DNA from: CAXXOK01 sp963674895
GTDB taxonomy: Bacteria; Bacillota; Clostridia; Christensenellales; Aristaeellaceae
DNA: 64,000 nt
Reading direction: 5' to 3'
Assembly (NCBI GenBank): GCA_963674895.2
Contig: CAXXCY010000003.1
Span: forward strand, 186,001 to 250,000
The notes under the pieces are model-generated. The model made no database searches, was not told the origin of the DNA, and was given only the letters and a program-made list of their open reading frames with translations. The translations under genes were made by a program, and so were the position numbers. Shown one piece after another: positions 35,445 through 44,084 of the stretch (position 1 is the stretch's first letter; each line of letters begins with the position of its first letter).

Positions 35445-36134
35445 TCAAAACCCGGAAACAACCTCCGCCACCGTCAGCGTCCGTCCGTTCACCCGGAACC
35501 GGATATCGAACCCCGCATACCCGAAGCCGTATACGCGCTCCGGGTTTTCCTGATAGGCGGGGCGGGGGTCGCCCGCGAGCGCGGCGAGCAAAGCGGGGCG
35601 CTTGTCCGGCGGGATCAGCTGGAGCCATTTGTCGGGAAACTCCACCGTAAGCGCCGCTTCCGGCGCGCCGTGCGCGAACCCGCCTACGGCGTCTTGGATG
35701 CTGTCCGTATAGGGAAGGTAAGGCTTGATGTCGTAGATGGGCGTGCCGTTCATCATATCGGCGCCGGCGACGGTCAGGGTGGGGGAGGATGGATTGTCCA
35801 AGTTGACGGATTGCAGCTTTACGCACGTCAGGCCGAGCGGATTGGGGCGGAAGGGGGAGCGCGTGGCGAACACGCCCATCCGCACGTTGCCGCCCAGCCG
35901 CGGCGGGCGCACCGTGGGCGCCCATCCCTCGCGCAGATTCTCCGAAAATCCCCAGATCAGCCAAACGTGGGAATAGCCCTCCAGCCCGCGCAGCGCGTCG
36001 GGATTGCGGAACTCCGGCTCGAACACGACGGCCGATACGAGCGACTGGATCATGCCGCCCTGCCTCGGCAGGCCGAACTTCGAGGTGAAATCGTTCTGTA
36101 TTCTGGCTATCGCATGCAGCCTCAGCTCATCCAT
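35445..36134 (-). CDS. trmO: tRNA (N6-threonylcarbamoyladenosine-37-N6)-methyltransferase TrmO
   Basis: A 229-residue protein of the TsaA/YaeB (UPF0066) family, which methylates t6A37 of certain tRNAs using SAM. Family motifs are ARIQNDFTSKFGLPRQ, the GYSHVWLIWGF segment, FATRSPFRPNPLGLT and DIKPYLPYTDS. The C-terminal extension after about residue 150 is usual in the longer members. The frame opens at 36194, but the ATG at 36134 has AAAGGG ten bases upstream and gives the family N-terminus. It points towards the ATPase operon and away from the M50 protease gene. Confidence 0.9.
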   Translation of the reverse strand: MDELRLHAIARIQNDFTSKFGLPRQGGMIQSLVSAVVFEPEFRNPDALRGLEGYSHVWLIWGFSENLREGWAPTVRPPRLGGNVRMGVFATRSPFRPNPLGLTCVKLQSVNLDNPSSPTLTVAGADMMNGTPIYDIKPYLPYTDSIQDAVGGFAHGAPEAALTVEFPDKWLQLIPPDKRPALLAALAGDPRPAYQENPERVYGFGYAGFDIRFRVNGRTLTVAEVVSGF

Positions 36135-36221
36135 GCCGTACACACCCTTTCCTTCGGGGATAGTATAGCGTGATTGTTTACATCCGCGCAACACCCCGCC
36201 GGCTTCAATCCGCCGGTTTTA

Positions 36222-36230
36222 TGGTATAAT
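36222..36230 (+). promoter_or_regulatory. Predicted extended -10 promoter of the M50 protease-scpAB operon
   Basis: TGG followed by TATAAT (36225-36230) forms an extended -10 box. No good -35 is visible, which is tolerated with extended -10 boxes. It is 33 bases before the GTG start of the protease gene. Confidence 0.55.
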
Positions 36231-36262
36231 AAAGCAAAACCAACCCGGGAGGAGAGAACGGC

Positions 36263-37063
36263 GTGGGAATTTTAAGCCGACTGCAGGCATGGGGTAACTG
36301 GCTGACAACGGATCCTGTCGGATTCTTTATTTATATTGCGTATTTTGCCGTCGCCGTACTGCTGACGCTGATGCTGCACGAGATTGCGCACGGCTACGTC
36401 GCCTACCGCTGCGGCGACAACACGGCCAAGATGCTGGGCAGGCTGACGCTCGACCCCCGGAAGCATCTCGACCCCATCGGCACGGCGGCGCTGGTGCTGC
36501 TGGGCTTCGGTTGGGCAAAACCCGTACCGATCAACCCGCGCAACTTTCAGGGCAACAGGCTGAAATGCGATTTTCTGGTCTCGATTGCCGGGATCATCAC
36601 AAACCTGACGCTTTTTCTCGTTTCGCTTTTGCTGGCGGCGATGATCAACCCGCTTTTATGGAAACCGGCTGTCATCGCGGCCAACGGCGGAGCGGCGGCG
36701 TTTCTGGAAATGAACGGGCTGGGCTACAGCATCCTGCTCAGCGGCGCCGGCAGCGATTATGCCCAATATATGCAAACGCCCTGGCTGATGCACATCCAGC
36801 GCTTTTTGATGATGTTTTACTCCATGAACCTGATGATCGCCGTCTTTAATCTCATCCCCATCCCGCCGCTGGACGGCTTTCATATTTTCAACGACCTGAT
36901 TTTCAAAGGCCGGCTGAACATGACGCCGCAGTTCGCGCGCGGCGCGCAGATCGTGTTTTTACTGCTGATCTTTTCGGGCGTGCTGGGCACGGGGCTGATT
37001 TATGTGACCAGAGCCGTGCAAAGCGGCGTGCTGAACCTGTATTTGATGATTTTGGGGGCCTGA
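36263..37063 (+). CDS. Site-2 protease (M50) family membrane metalloprotease
   Basis: A 266-residue membrane protein with five to six helices. The zinc motif LHEIAHGY (HExxH) is in the second helix, and the second metal site lies in NLIPIPPLDGFHIF. The family motif GWAKPVPINPRNF follows the HExxH helix. This is the compact YwhC-type group without a PDZ domain, which cleaves membrane-spanning substrates; the target is unknown. GTG start after GGGAGGAG. Only three bases separate it from scpA, so it belongs to the scpAB operon, as in many Bacillota. Confidence 0.9.
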   Translation: MGILSRLQAWGNWLTTDPVGFFIYIAYFAVAVLLTLMLHEIAHGYVAYRCGDNTAKMLGRLTLDPRKHLDPIGTAALVLLGFGWAKPVPINPRNFQGNRLKCDFLVSIAGIITNLTLFLVSLLLAAMINPLLWKPAVIAANGGAAAFLEMNGLGYSILLSGAGSDYAQYMQTPWLMHIQRFLMMFYSMNLMIAVFNLIPIPPLDGFHIFNDLIFKGRLNMTPQFARGAQIVFLLLIFSGVLGTGLIYVTRAVQSGVLNLYLMILGA

Positions 37064-37066
37064 GGA

Positions 37067-37801
37067 ATGGCCGTCCATATCCAGCTCAAGCAGTTCGACG
37101 GGCCGCTGGATCTGCTTTTGCACCTGATCGGCAAGGCGAAGATCGATATCCGGGATATCTTCGTCTCCGAGATCACGGAACAGTTCATCGAAGCGGTGGA
37201 GAACGCGCCGGACTTCGATATGGACGAGGCCAGCGAGTTTATCACCATGGCGGCGCTGCTGGTGGAGATCAAAAGCCGGTCGCTCCTGCCCAGGCCACCC
37301 GGCGAAGACGAGGAAGACCCCGAACAATTGCTCATCGACCGCCTGACGGCGTACAAGCAGTTCAAAGAAACCGCCGTGAGCATGGCGGAGTTTGAGAAAA
37401 GCGCGCTGCAGGTATTCGGGAAGCTGCCGGAGGAAATCCCGCTGCCGCCGCAGACCCTGGAAATCGAAGGACTGACGCTTCCGATGCTGTGGGAAGCCCT
37501 GATCCGCATCGCAGAGCGCAAAACGAAGGAACCGGAGGAGGAAGGCCCTCACTTCCGGGATATCCGGCGCGACCATTACACGGTGGAAAGCTGTATCGAG
37601 TCGATCCGGGAACACCTGAAAAACGGACCGATCCCGTTTGACGAGCTTTTCGGCGATCAGCCCAGCCGGCAGGAGGCCGTGACGCTGTTTATCGCACTGC
37701 TGGAGCTTTTAAAGCGCAGGAAGGCGTACGTAACGCAGTCCGGGACCTTTGACCGCATAATCCTGCACCCCGGGAGGAGGAAAACGGTTGCAGATAAATG
37801 A
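37067..37801 (+). CDS. scpA: Segregation and condensation protein ScpA
   Basis: A 244-residue kleisin that bridges the SMC heads and recruits ScpB. The N-terminal domain has the family motif LKQFDGPLDLLLHLIGKAKIDI and EFITMAALLVEIKSR. A flexible middle follows, and the C-terminal winged helix contains VTLFIALLELLKRRKAYVTQ. All are typical of ScpA. It overlaps scpB by 14 bases. Confidence 0.96.
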   Translation: MAVHIQLKQFDGPLDLLLHLIGKAKIDIRDIFVSEITEQFIEAVENAPDFDMDEASEFITMAALLVEIKSRSLLPRPPGEDEEDPEQLLIDRLTAYKQFKETAVSMAEFEKSALQVFGKLPEEIPLPPQTLEIEGLTLPMLWEALIRIAERKTKEPEEEGPHFRDIRRDHYTVESCIESIREHLKNGPIPFDELFGDQPSRQEAVTLFIALLELLKRRKAYVTQSGTFDRIILHPGRRKTVADK

Positions 37802-38333
37802 AGCATGCCGCGCCATCGAGGCCATCCTGTTCGTTTCGGGGGACGCGGTGGAAATCCGGGATATCGCGCAGGCACTGGAAATCACGGAGATGGAAGCCGT
37901 CAACGCCGTGGACGCGCTCAGGCGGGAGTACGACGGCGTTCCCCGGGGCATCATGGTGTCCCGGTACGGCGACCATATCAAGCTGGAAACGCGCGCGGAG
38001 TACGCGCCCTATGTGGAACGGCTTTTGCAGCCCGTGCAGCGGCAGTCCCTCTCGCAGGCGGCCATGGAAACGCTGGCTGTGATCGCTTACCGCCAGCCGG
38101 TTACGCGGATGGATATCGAGGAGATCCGCGGCGTGAAGTGCGATTATTCCGTCCAGTCCCTGCTGCAGAAGGGGCTGGTGAAACAGGCCGGGCGAAAGGA
38201 AGCGCTGGGACGGCCGTATTTATACGCGACTACGGATTTCTTTCTGGAACATTTCGGCATCGCGAACCTCCGGGAACTGCCGCCCCTGCCCGAGCTCAGC
38301 CCGCCGCAGGACGAGGACCTGCTGGTTCCCTGA
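37788..38333 (+). CDS. scpB: Segregation and condensation protein ScpB
   Basis: A 181-residue protein with two winged-helix domains that dimerises and binds the ScpA kleisin in the SMC complex. Family motifs are EAILFVSGDAVEIRDIAQAL at the N-terminus, SQAAMETLAVIAYRQPVTR in the middle and GRPYLYATTDFFLEHFG near the end. The start is TTG inside the end of scpA, with GGAGGAG just upstream. A terminator follows. Confidence 0.96.
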   Translation: MQINEACRAIEAILFVSGDAVEIRDIAQALEITEMEAVNAVDALRREYDGVPRGIMVSRYGDHIKLETRAEYAPYVERLLQPVQRQSLSQAAMETLAVIAYRQPVTRMDIEEIRGVKCDYSVQSLLQKGLVKQAGRKEALGRPYLYATTDFFLEHFGIANLRELPPLPELSPPQDEDLLVP

Positions 38334-38377
38334 ACGCGGCTGCGGTTTGGACAATCGGAGCGAACTGATAAAAATAG

Positions 38378-38407
38378 CGCCTCCGCCGTTTGGCGGAGGC
38401 GTTTTTT
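38378..38407 (+). terminator. Bidirectional terminator between scpB and the nitroreductase gene
   Basis: A perfect 10-bp GC stem (CGCCTCCGCC/GGCGGAGGCG) with a GTTT loop is followed by six T. On the minus strand the same stem is followed by TATTTTTATC, so it can also stop the convergent nitroreductase transcript. Confidence 0.92.
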
Positions 38408-39162
38408 CACGGCAAATCGTTTCGGAGGAAGCCGGCGGCAGTCAGCGCCCGGTAGAATTCCCGCTGCTTCGCTTCCGGTATTTTCCCCGACCACTTTTCG
38501 TAAAACCAATCCAGATAATGCGCGAAGCCCAGCTCCTCCCAGTTTGTAATCATGCCGATGTGCCGATCCTTGCCGTCGTACTCCGCAACGACCTCCGCCA
38601 GTTCTTCCTCGGACAGGCGCTTATATTGGCCGTAATGGACGATCCCCTTGCCGGAGAGGCGCCCCTTTTGATATTCGGGTTCCCGGTCGGGATATCCGAG
38701 GATCAGCTCGATCACGGGAAAGCAGTTTTCTTTGGGCAGGTGCAGCAGGTCATAAACGTCCTGCAGGTTTACCCGATGGATGCAGTTGGTGAACATCGAG
38801 TCGATTTGCAGGGATTTGGCGGCGACGGCGGCTGTCTGGGCAGCCAGCACGGTATCCACAAAGCCGGTGACGAAGGAAACGATCTCCTGCGCGTCAAAGG
38901 CCCGGCCCAGGAAAGCGGCGGTGTCCGCGATCCGGTTGTAATCCACGCAGAATATCAGCGCTTTGCTGCCCTGGTAGCCAAGCTTCGCCATGGTATCGCG
39001 GTCCTCCAGTACGATGATGGAGTAGCTTTGCCGGGCCGACGCGTTGGCGGCTTTCATGGAGGCCGTCAGAATTGTCTGTAAATCCTGCCGGGATACTTCC
39101 CGCCCGGAAAAATTGCCGTGGACGGTGCGCAGGCTGTGCAGGGTGTTCAGTGTCGCGTTCAT
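38407..39162 (-). CDS. Nitroreductase-family flavoprotein
   Basis: A 251-residue FMN-dependent nitroreductase-fold protein. The N-terminal SLRTVHGNFSGREVSRQDL motif is typical of the family, in which early Arg and Ser residues contact FMN. SMKAANASARQSYSIIVLED and the central VIELILGYPDREP motif also fit. Such enzymes reduce nitro compounds, quinones or flavins with NAD(P)H. It lies 27 bases after a MarR regulator gene in the same direction, so it is probably its target. AAAAGGAG precedes the ATG. Confidence 0.82.
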   Translation of the reverse strand: MNATLNTLHSLRTVHGNFSGREVSRQDLQTILTASMKAANASARQSYSIIVLEDRDTMAKLGYQGSKALIFCVDYNRIADTAAFLGRAFDAQEIVSFVTGFVDTVLAAQTAAVAAKSLQIDSMFTNCIHRVNLQDVYDLLHLPKENCFPVIELILGYPDREPEYQKGRLSGKGIVHYGQYKRLSEEELAEVVAEYDGKDRHIGMITNWEELGFAHYLDWFYEKWSGKIPEAKQREFYRALTAAGFLRNDLP

Positions 39163-39189
39163 GTAAATGCTCCTTTTCAGACTTGGGGT

Positions 39190-39630
39190 TCATTCGTTTG
39201 GCAGGGCTTTGATGTGGTCGTACAGCCTGGAGAGGAGGGTTTCAAACTGCCGTTTCTCCGCTTCCGAAAAGCAGCCCATGGGATCAAACTCCGGTTCAAG
39301 CGAAAATCCGGAGAGCGAATTCAGCTTTTCGATTCCCTCCGTGGTCAGTCGCACGAGCCGCATTTTGAGGTTTCGGGGGTCTTTTCCGCTTTCGATCCAG
39401 CCGTTGCGTTTCATGGTATTGAGGATATATGTGGCGGTGGGCCGGTCGCAAAACAGCATCTCGGCAATCCGGGAGGGCGCGAGAGCCTCATTGCTCTGCA
39501 GCCTCCGCAGCACGTACAGCTGTTTGAGCGATAGATCGTACGGCAGCAATCGCTTTTGCAGGCACCGGCGCCAGGTGAGGAAGATCATCCCGATTTTGGA
39601 CATAACAGGCAGCTCGTTCGTCGCTTTCAT
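39190..39630 (-). CDS. MarR-family transcriptional regulator
   Basis: A 146-residue winged-helix protein of the MarR family. The DNA-recognition region spans SLKQLYVLRRLQ, LAPSRIAEMLFCDRPTATYILNTMKRNGWIE in sections, and the wing contains DPRNLKMRLVRLT (the D-x-R pattern of MarR). The frame opens at 39708; I chose the ATG at 39630, seven bases after AGAGG. It precedes a nitroreductase gene and may sense phenolic or oxidative stress, which is inferred from family habits. Confidence 0.87.
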   Translation of the reverse strand: MKATNELPVMSKIGMIFLTWRRCLQKRLLPYDLSLKQLYVLRRLQSNEALAPSRIAEMLFCDRPTATYILNTMKRNGWIESGKDPRNLKMRLVRLTTEGIEKLNSLSGFSLEPEFDPMGCFSEAEKRQFETLLSRLYDHIKALPNE

Positions 39631-39632
39631 AG

Positions 39633-39644
39633 TTAGACCTCTAA
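39633..39644. promoter_or_regulatory. Candidate operator for the MarR regulator
   Basis: TTAGA-CC-TCTAA is a short perfect dyad that covers the ribosome-binding site of the marR-like gene. MarR proteins often bind such dyads at their own promoter. This site is short, so the assignment is tentative. Confidence 0.35.
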
Positions 39645-39793
39645 TCATGATGTGAAGATTGTACTCCTGCCCGCGTGATTTTGCAAGCCATTCAGTAAAA
39701 AAACGCATATACGGTTTGTTATTTTAATACTTTTCGTTGCGTCCAGATGTTTCTGCAAGCAGCGGGAACTGTTTTGGCAATACGGAACAGCAA

Positions 39794-40969
39794 TTAAACG
39801 ATCACAATTTTCTGCCGGTACATCAGCCCCGCGGGCAGCGAAGCGCCCAGCGCCCAGAGGTCGTACGCCCGCTCGTCCAACCGGAAGAGCGGGTTTTCCA
39901 GATCGCCGTCCGAGGCCTTTGCGATCACGGGTATGTTCGTGCCTTTCAGCAGCGCCAGCTCCCGTTCATTTTCCCTGCGGAACCCGAGCAGCCGTACGTA
40001 GGAAGGCAGCGGATATCCGGCGAGCAGATCGCCGCGCATGCCAAGCATCGTGTGTGTGAGCAGGCGGTTGAGGCGGGTATGCGTATACCGCCTGGTTTTA
40101 AGCATCGTTAACAACTCCGCGCGGCTGGTTGCTTTGGCCGCACTTTTTTTCAGCCTGTTTTCCAGCCCCTCCGAGCAATCGGGGAGGCGCTTCAGATCCT
40201 CGGGAGGCATGGAACGCACGCAGTCCAGCAGCACGGGATCAAGCGCCCCGGGCCGGTGTGCCTCCGTACCCCGCAGCGGATACCCGCAGGCCGCTTCGGC
40301 GTCCGCCGTCCTGCCCGCGAGGAACGCCTTGCGCACAGCGCTGGCGGACGGCCAGCCGGAGGGTGAAAGGGACGCGCTGTGGTAGTCGCCTTCGCGTTTG
40401 ACGGGCAGGGGCCGTATGCCGCTTTGCAGGCGTTTCAGCGCGCGCAGATAGCAGATGGCCAAAATATTGTTCGGCTTGGATGCGATGGCGGCCGTGTCCG
40501 GGTTATCCAAAGCCGCCGCGAGCCCATCCGCCTGGGCGGCGGCAAAGGGCCGGCCTTTGGCAAGCGATTCGCGCAGCGCGGCCTGAAAGGTTTCATCCGG
40601 GCTTTCCAGCAGCTCGGCCGCGCTGATAAGCGCCGACGGATCGGGGGTTTCCACGCCGAACGACATATGGGTCACGAAGCCAAGACGGCTGAAAATGCTC
40701 ACGGCGCCCAGCGCGAAGTTTTCCGCGTCGCGCACGGAAAACGCGCACGGCAGCTCCAGCACCATCCCCGCGCCCGCCCGCAGGGCCGCCGCGGCCCGAA
40801 ACGCGGGCGAAAACAGGGCGGGCATGCCGCGCTGCGTGAAACACCCGCTCATCAGGCATATGATCATGGCGTCCGGCAGCGCTTCCCGGATCAGGGCAAA
40901 CTGCCGTGCGTGCCCCGTATGAAAGGGATCGTATTCACATAGAATGCCGACGGTGTTTTTCGTATGCAT
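39794..40969 (-). CDS. tmcAL: tRNA(Met) cytidine acetate ligase TmcAL
   Basis: A 391-residue nucleotidyltransferase-fold protein. The N-terminal motif VGILCEYDPFHTGHARQ contains the HxGH-type ATP-binding signature, and MSGCFTQRG with GMVLELPCAFSV fit the family. TmcAL uses acetate and ATP to make N4-acetylcytidine at the wobble position of elongator tRNA(Met) in Bacillota. Cys replaces the more common Ala in the EY(N/D)PFH motif, and Asp replaces Asn. It diverges from pta-ackA, which is fitting as both handle acetate. Confidence 0.88.
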   Translation of the reverse strand: MHTKNTVGILCEYDPFHTGHARQFALIREALPDAMIICLMSGCFTQRGMPALFSPAFRAAAALRAGAGMVLELPCAFSVRDAENFALGAVSIFSRLGFVTHMSFGVETPDPSALISAAELLESPDETFQAALRESLAKGRPFAAAQADGLAAALDNPDTAAIASKPNNILAICYLRALKRLQSGIRPLPVKREGDYHSASLSPSGWPSASAVRKAFLAGRTADAEAACGYPLRGTEAHRPGALDPVLLDCVRSMPPEDLKRLPDCSEGLENRLKKSAAKATSRAELLTMLKTRRYTHTRLNRLLTHTMLGMRGDLLAGYPLPSYVRLLGFRRENERELALLKGTNIPVIAKASDGDLENPLFRLDERAYDLWALGASLPAGLMYRQKIVIV

Positions 40970-41029
40970 TTCCTCACAAAATCATCGCATTTTCGAGTGA
41001 TTTCCCTTTTATTTTCATAGGAAAAGGTG

Positions 41030-41061
41030 TATAATCATTTGTTGTATACTTGATAATACAA
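41030..41061 (+). promoter_or_regulatory. Predicted pta -10 box and adjacent dyad
   Basis: A consensus TATAAT (41030-41035) lacks a good -35. Starting seven bases later is a perfect inverted repeat TTGTAT-N8-ATACAA (41042-41061) at the predicted start of transcription. This is a good place for a repressor. The sequence does not match the usual Rex or CcpA sites that I know. Confidence 0.5.
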
Positions 41062-41093
41062 TAGTAGTGTATCACATTAGGGAGGAAACCGCT

Positions 41094-42092
41094 ATGTCAG
41101 TGATTGACAAGATTAAGGCCAAGGCAATGGCGGACGTCAAGCGCATTGTCTTACCTGAAGGATCAGAACCCCGTACCGTACAGGCTGCACGCAGGATAAC
41201 CGATTTGAAAATTGCCGAGGTTACGCTGCTGGGGAATCAAACCGAAATTCAAAAAACAGCCGAACAAACGGGAACGGACCTGACCGGCATAGCGGTTATA
41301 AACCCGAAAGAAAGCGGGAAACTTGCCGCATATATTGAACTTCTGTACGATCTTCGCAAGTCCAAGGGCATGACGATGGAACAGGCCGAAGAGCTTGCGG
41401 CGGGGAACACGCTCTACTTCGGAGCCCTGATGGTCAAAGCTGGTGATGCGGACGGCATGGTGGCGGGTGCGATTAACTCCACGGGCAACGTGCTTCGTCC
41501 CGCGTTGCAGATTATCAAAACAGAGCCGGGCATTTCGGTGGTCTCGAGCTCTTTTATTATGGAAATTCCTAATGAAAGCTACGGCGATCACGGCGTGATG
41601 ATCTTCGGCGACTGCGCGGTGCTGCCCGATCCCACGGCGGAGCAGCTGGCGGCGATCGCGGTTTCAAGCGCCGCGACGGGCAGGCAGCTCGTTGGTTTGG
41701 AGCCCAAAGTGGCCATGCTTTCCTTCTCCACAAAGGGGAGCGCGGCGCATGATCTGGTAACCAAGGTGCAGGAGGCAACAGCGCTGGTGCACAAGATCGC
41801 GCCCGATCTCGCGTGCGACGGCGAGCTGCAGGCGGACGCCGCGCTGGTGAAAAGCGTCGGCGAACTCAAAGCCCCCGGCAGCGCTGTGGCGGGTTTGGCA
41901 AACGTACTGGTTTTTCCCGACTTGCAATCCGGCAACATTGGCTATAAGCTCGTACAGCGCCTCGCGGGCGCTATGGCGCTCGGCCCGATTATTCAGGGCC
42001 TGGCAAAGCCGGTGAATGACTTAAGCCGCGGATGCTCGGTGGAAGATATTGTTAGCGTGGTTGCGATTACCGCAGTCAAAGCACAAGGTTAG
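41094..42092 (+). CDS. pta: Phosphate acetyltransferase
   Basis: A 332-residue short-form Pta that converts acetyl-CoA and phosphate to acetyl phosphate. It has the family start IKAKAMADVKRIVLPEGSE and the motifs GDADGMVAGAI, NESYGDHGVMIFGDCAVLPDP and VFPDLQSGNIGYKLVQRLAGA. No N-terminal regulatory domain is present, which is normal for Bacillota. The ATG at 41094 follows GGGAGG by eight bases. It is followed after 13 bases by ackA, forming the acetate-producing, ATP-yielding step of fermentation. Confidence 0.97.
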   Translation: MSVIDKIKAKAMADVKRIVLPEGSEPRTVQAARRITDLKIAEVTLLGNQTEIQKTAEQTGTDLTGIAVINPKESGKLAAYIELLYDLRKSKGMTMEQAEELAAGNTLYFGALMVKAGDADGMVAGAINSTGNVLRPALQIIKTEPGISVVSSSFIMEIPNESYGDHGVMIFGDCAVLPDPTAEQLAAIAVSSAATGRQLVGLEPKVAMLSFSTKGSAAHDLVTKVQEATALVHKIAPDLACDGELQADAALVKSVGELKAPGSAVAGLANVLVFPDLQSGNIGYKLVQRLAGAMALGPIIQGLAKPVNDLSRGCSVEDIVSVVAITAVKAQG

Positions 42093-42105
42093 GAGAACGT
42101 ATCTG

Positions 42106-43311
42106 ATGAAAATTCTGATTCTGAACGCAGGTTCCTCATCCCTCAAGTACCAGCTGATGGACATGAACGGCGAAAAGATGCTCGCCAAAGGCCTGGTGGA
42201 CCGTATCGGCATCGAAGGCAGCGCCATCAAGCAGACCGTGCAGGATAAAGTCTTCAAGCTGGAGACGCCCGTTCCCAAGCACACTGACGCCATCCGCCTG
42301 ATGCTCAAGGCGCTCACCGACCCTGAGAAGGGCGCGCTGGAAACCCTGGACGAAATCAGCGCGTTCGGGCACCGCGTGCTGCACGGCGGCGAGAAGTTTA
42401 CCGGCAGCATTCTGGTAACGGACGAGGTGAAGGCGACCATCCGGGAATACTTCCCGCTGGGCCCCCTGCACAATCCGCCCAACCTTATGGGCATCGAGGC
42501 TTGCCAGGAGGCGATGCCGGACACGCCCAACGTAGCCGTATTTGATACCTCGTTTCATCAGACCATGCCCAAAAAGGCATACCTGTACGGCATTCCGCAG
42601 GATTACTATAAGCGGCTGCAAATTCGCCGTTACGGCTTCCACGGTACCAGCCACCGGTATGTGAGCAAGCGCGTCAGGGAATTCCTCGGCATTCCGCGCG
42701 AGGGCAGCCGGATCATCACCTGCCATCTGGGCAACGGCTCCAGCCTGGCCGCCGTGAAGGACGGCAAGTGCGTCGATACCAGCATGGGGCTTACGCCGCT
42801 GGAAGGCGTGATCATGGGCACGCGCTCCGGAAACCTGGACCCCGCGGTGGTGCAGTTCATCGCCAACTCGGACAATATGACGGTGGACGAAGTCCTGGAC
42901 CTTTGCAACAAGAAGTCCGGCCTGATCGGCATCAGCGGAATATCCAGCGATATGCGCGATATCGACAATGCCGCCGATAACGGCGACGAGAACGCGATAC
43001 TGGCCAGGGACATGCTGGTGCACAGCGTCCGCAAGTACATCGGCGCGTATGCGGCGGTGCTCGGCGGCGTGGATGTGATCGTGTTTACGGCGGGAATCGG
43101 CGAGAACAACCACACCACGAGAGAGCGGGTTATGGAAGGCTTCGAATTCCTGGGCGCGAAACTGGACCTGAACAAGAACAAAACGCGCGAGGAAGCCGTC
43201 ATTTCCACGGACGACAGCAAGGTGAAAATCTGCGTTATTCCCACCAACGAGGAGCTCATCATCGCCCGCGATACGCTCGCGATCATCGAGGGCAGGGAAA
43301 TTAGCGATTGA
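42106..43311 (+). CDS. ackA: Acetate kinase
   Basis: A 401-residue acetokinase that turns acetyl phosphate and ADP into acetate and ATP. Family signatures are ILILNAGSSSLKYQL at the N-terminus, the substrate motif YGFHGTSHRYVS, the ATP-binding ITCHLGNGSSLAA and FTAGIGENNHTTRE. Length is normal. The ATG at 42106 follows AGGAG. The TGA stop lies within the -35 box of the next promoter. Confidence 0.98.
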   Translation: MKILILNAGSSSLKYQLMDMNGEKMLAKGLVDRIGIEGSAIKQTVQDKVFKLETPVPKHTDAIRLMLKALTDPEKGALETLDEISAFGHRVLHGGEKFTGSILVTDEVKATIREYFPLGPLHNPPNLMGIEACQEAMPDTPNVAVFDTSFHQTMPKKAYLYGIPQDYYKRLQIRRYGFHGTSHRYVSKRVREFLGIPREGSRIITCHLGNGSSLAAVKDGKCVDTSMGLTPLEGVIMGTRSGNLDPAVVQFIANSDNMTVDEVLDLCNKKSGLIGISGISSDMRDIDNAADNGDENAILARDMLVHSVRKYIGAYAAVLGGVDVIVFTAGIGENNHTTRERVMEGFEFLGAKLDLNKNKTREEAVISTDDSKVKICVIPTNEELIIARDTLAIIEGREISD

Positions 43312-43336
43312 CAATAAAAGGCGCAGCGCATATAAT
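43308..43336 (+). promoter_or_regulatory. Consensus sigma-A promoter of the DUF177-rpmF operon
   Basis: TTGACA (43308-43313), a 17-base spacer and TATAAT (43331-43336) match the consensus at all 12 positions. The -35 box contains the ackA stop codon. The predicted start is about 25 bases before the DUF177 ATG. Confidence 0.92.
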
Positions 43337-43367
43337 GTAGCATGGTCGCGTTTTGAGGAGGCATCAT

Positions 43368-43868
43368 ATGGAATTGGATGTTACCCAAGCGCTGCTGAAG
43401 CCCGGAGAAGCATTTCCGTTTCAAGCGACGGTCGGCGTTTCTCCGCAGGATGTGAACAGTGAAACGGTCGCGTTCGACGACGTTGTGCTCAAGGGCACAT
43501 ACTCGGCCATGGACGGCACGGTGCGGCTTAAGGGAACCTTAAGCACTACGGCGCATGCCCCCTGCGCGATGTGCCTGAAGGACGTCGGCTATCCCATGGA
43601 TATCTCCTTTACGGAAACCTTCCGCAAGGATGCCGTGGAAACAGAGGACGAAGCCTTCGCGTATGAAGGCTCCGCGGTTTCACTGGACCACCTGTCGCTG
43701 ACACTGCTCATGCTCAACCTGCCCATGCGGTTCCTCTGCAACGAGGCGTGCCGCGGCAGCAAGGAGTATCAGAAGTACAGCGCCATTACCGGGAATTCAT
43801 TGCAAGAGGACACACAGCGTCCCTTTGAAGCATTGAAGCATTTGCTTGAAGAGGATGAGGAGGTGTAG
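43368..43868 (+). CDS. DUF177 (YceD) family protein
   Basis: A 166-residue protein of the DUF177 family, which sits directly before rpmF in most bacteria. It has a zinc-binding-like Cys pair in APCAMCLKDV and a later cysteine in FLCNEACRGS. YceD homologues have been linked to 23S rRNA or ribosome assembly. The ATG at 43368 follows GAGGAGG by seven bases. It is three bases from rpmF. Confidence 0.88.
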   Translation: MELDVTQALLKPGEAFPFQATVGVSPQDVNSETVAFDDVVLKGTYSAMDGTVRLKGTLSTTAHAPCAMCLKDVGYPMDISFTETFRKDAVETEDEAFAYEGSAVSLDHLSLTLLMLNLPMRFLCNEACRGSKEYQKYSAITGNSLQEDTQRPFEALKHLLEEDEEV

Positions 43869-43871
43869 ATC

Positions 43872-44072
43872 ATGGCTCTGCCAAAAGGAAAAGTATCGCG
43901 TGCACGCGGCCGCAGCCGCCGCGCTAATTGGAAGCTCAGCCTTCCCGGCATCGTGGAGTGCCCGCAATGCCACCAGAAGATGCTTGCGCACCGCGTTTGC
44001 AAAAACTGCGGCACGTATAACGGCGCGCAGGTTATCAACATGACCGAGGATAAGCCCAAGAAGGAAGAATAA
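43872..44072 (+). CDS. rpmF: 50S ribosomal protein L32
   Basis: A 66-residue ribosomal protein with the usual start ALPKGKVSRARGRSRRANWK and a four-cysteine zinc ribbon (CPQC and CKNC). The zinc-containing form is intact. The acidic-basic C-terminal tail KPKKEE is slightly longer than average. A weak GAAGGAA/TTCCTTC hairpin overlaps the stop and may act as a modest terminator. Confidence 0.97.
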   Translation: MALPKGKVSRARGRSRRANWKLSLPGIVECPQCHQKMLAHRVCKNCGTYNGAQVINMTEDKPKKEE

Positions 44073-44084
44073 TTTCCTTCGTTT

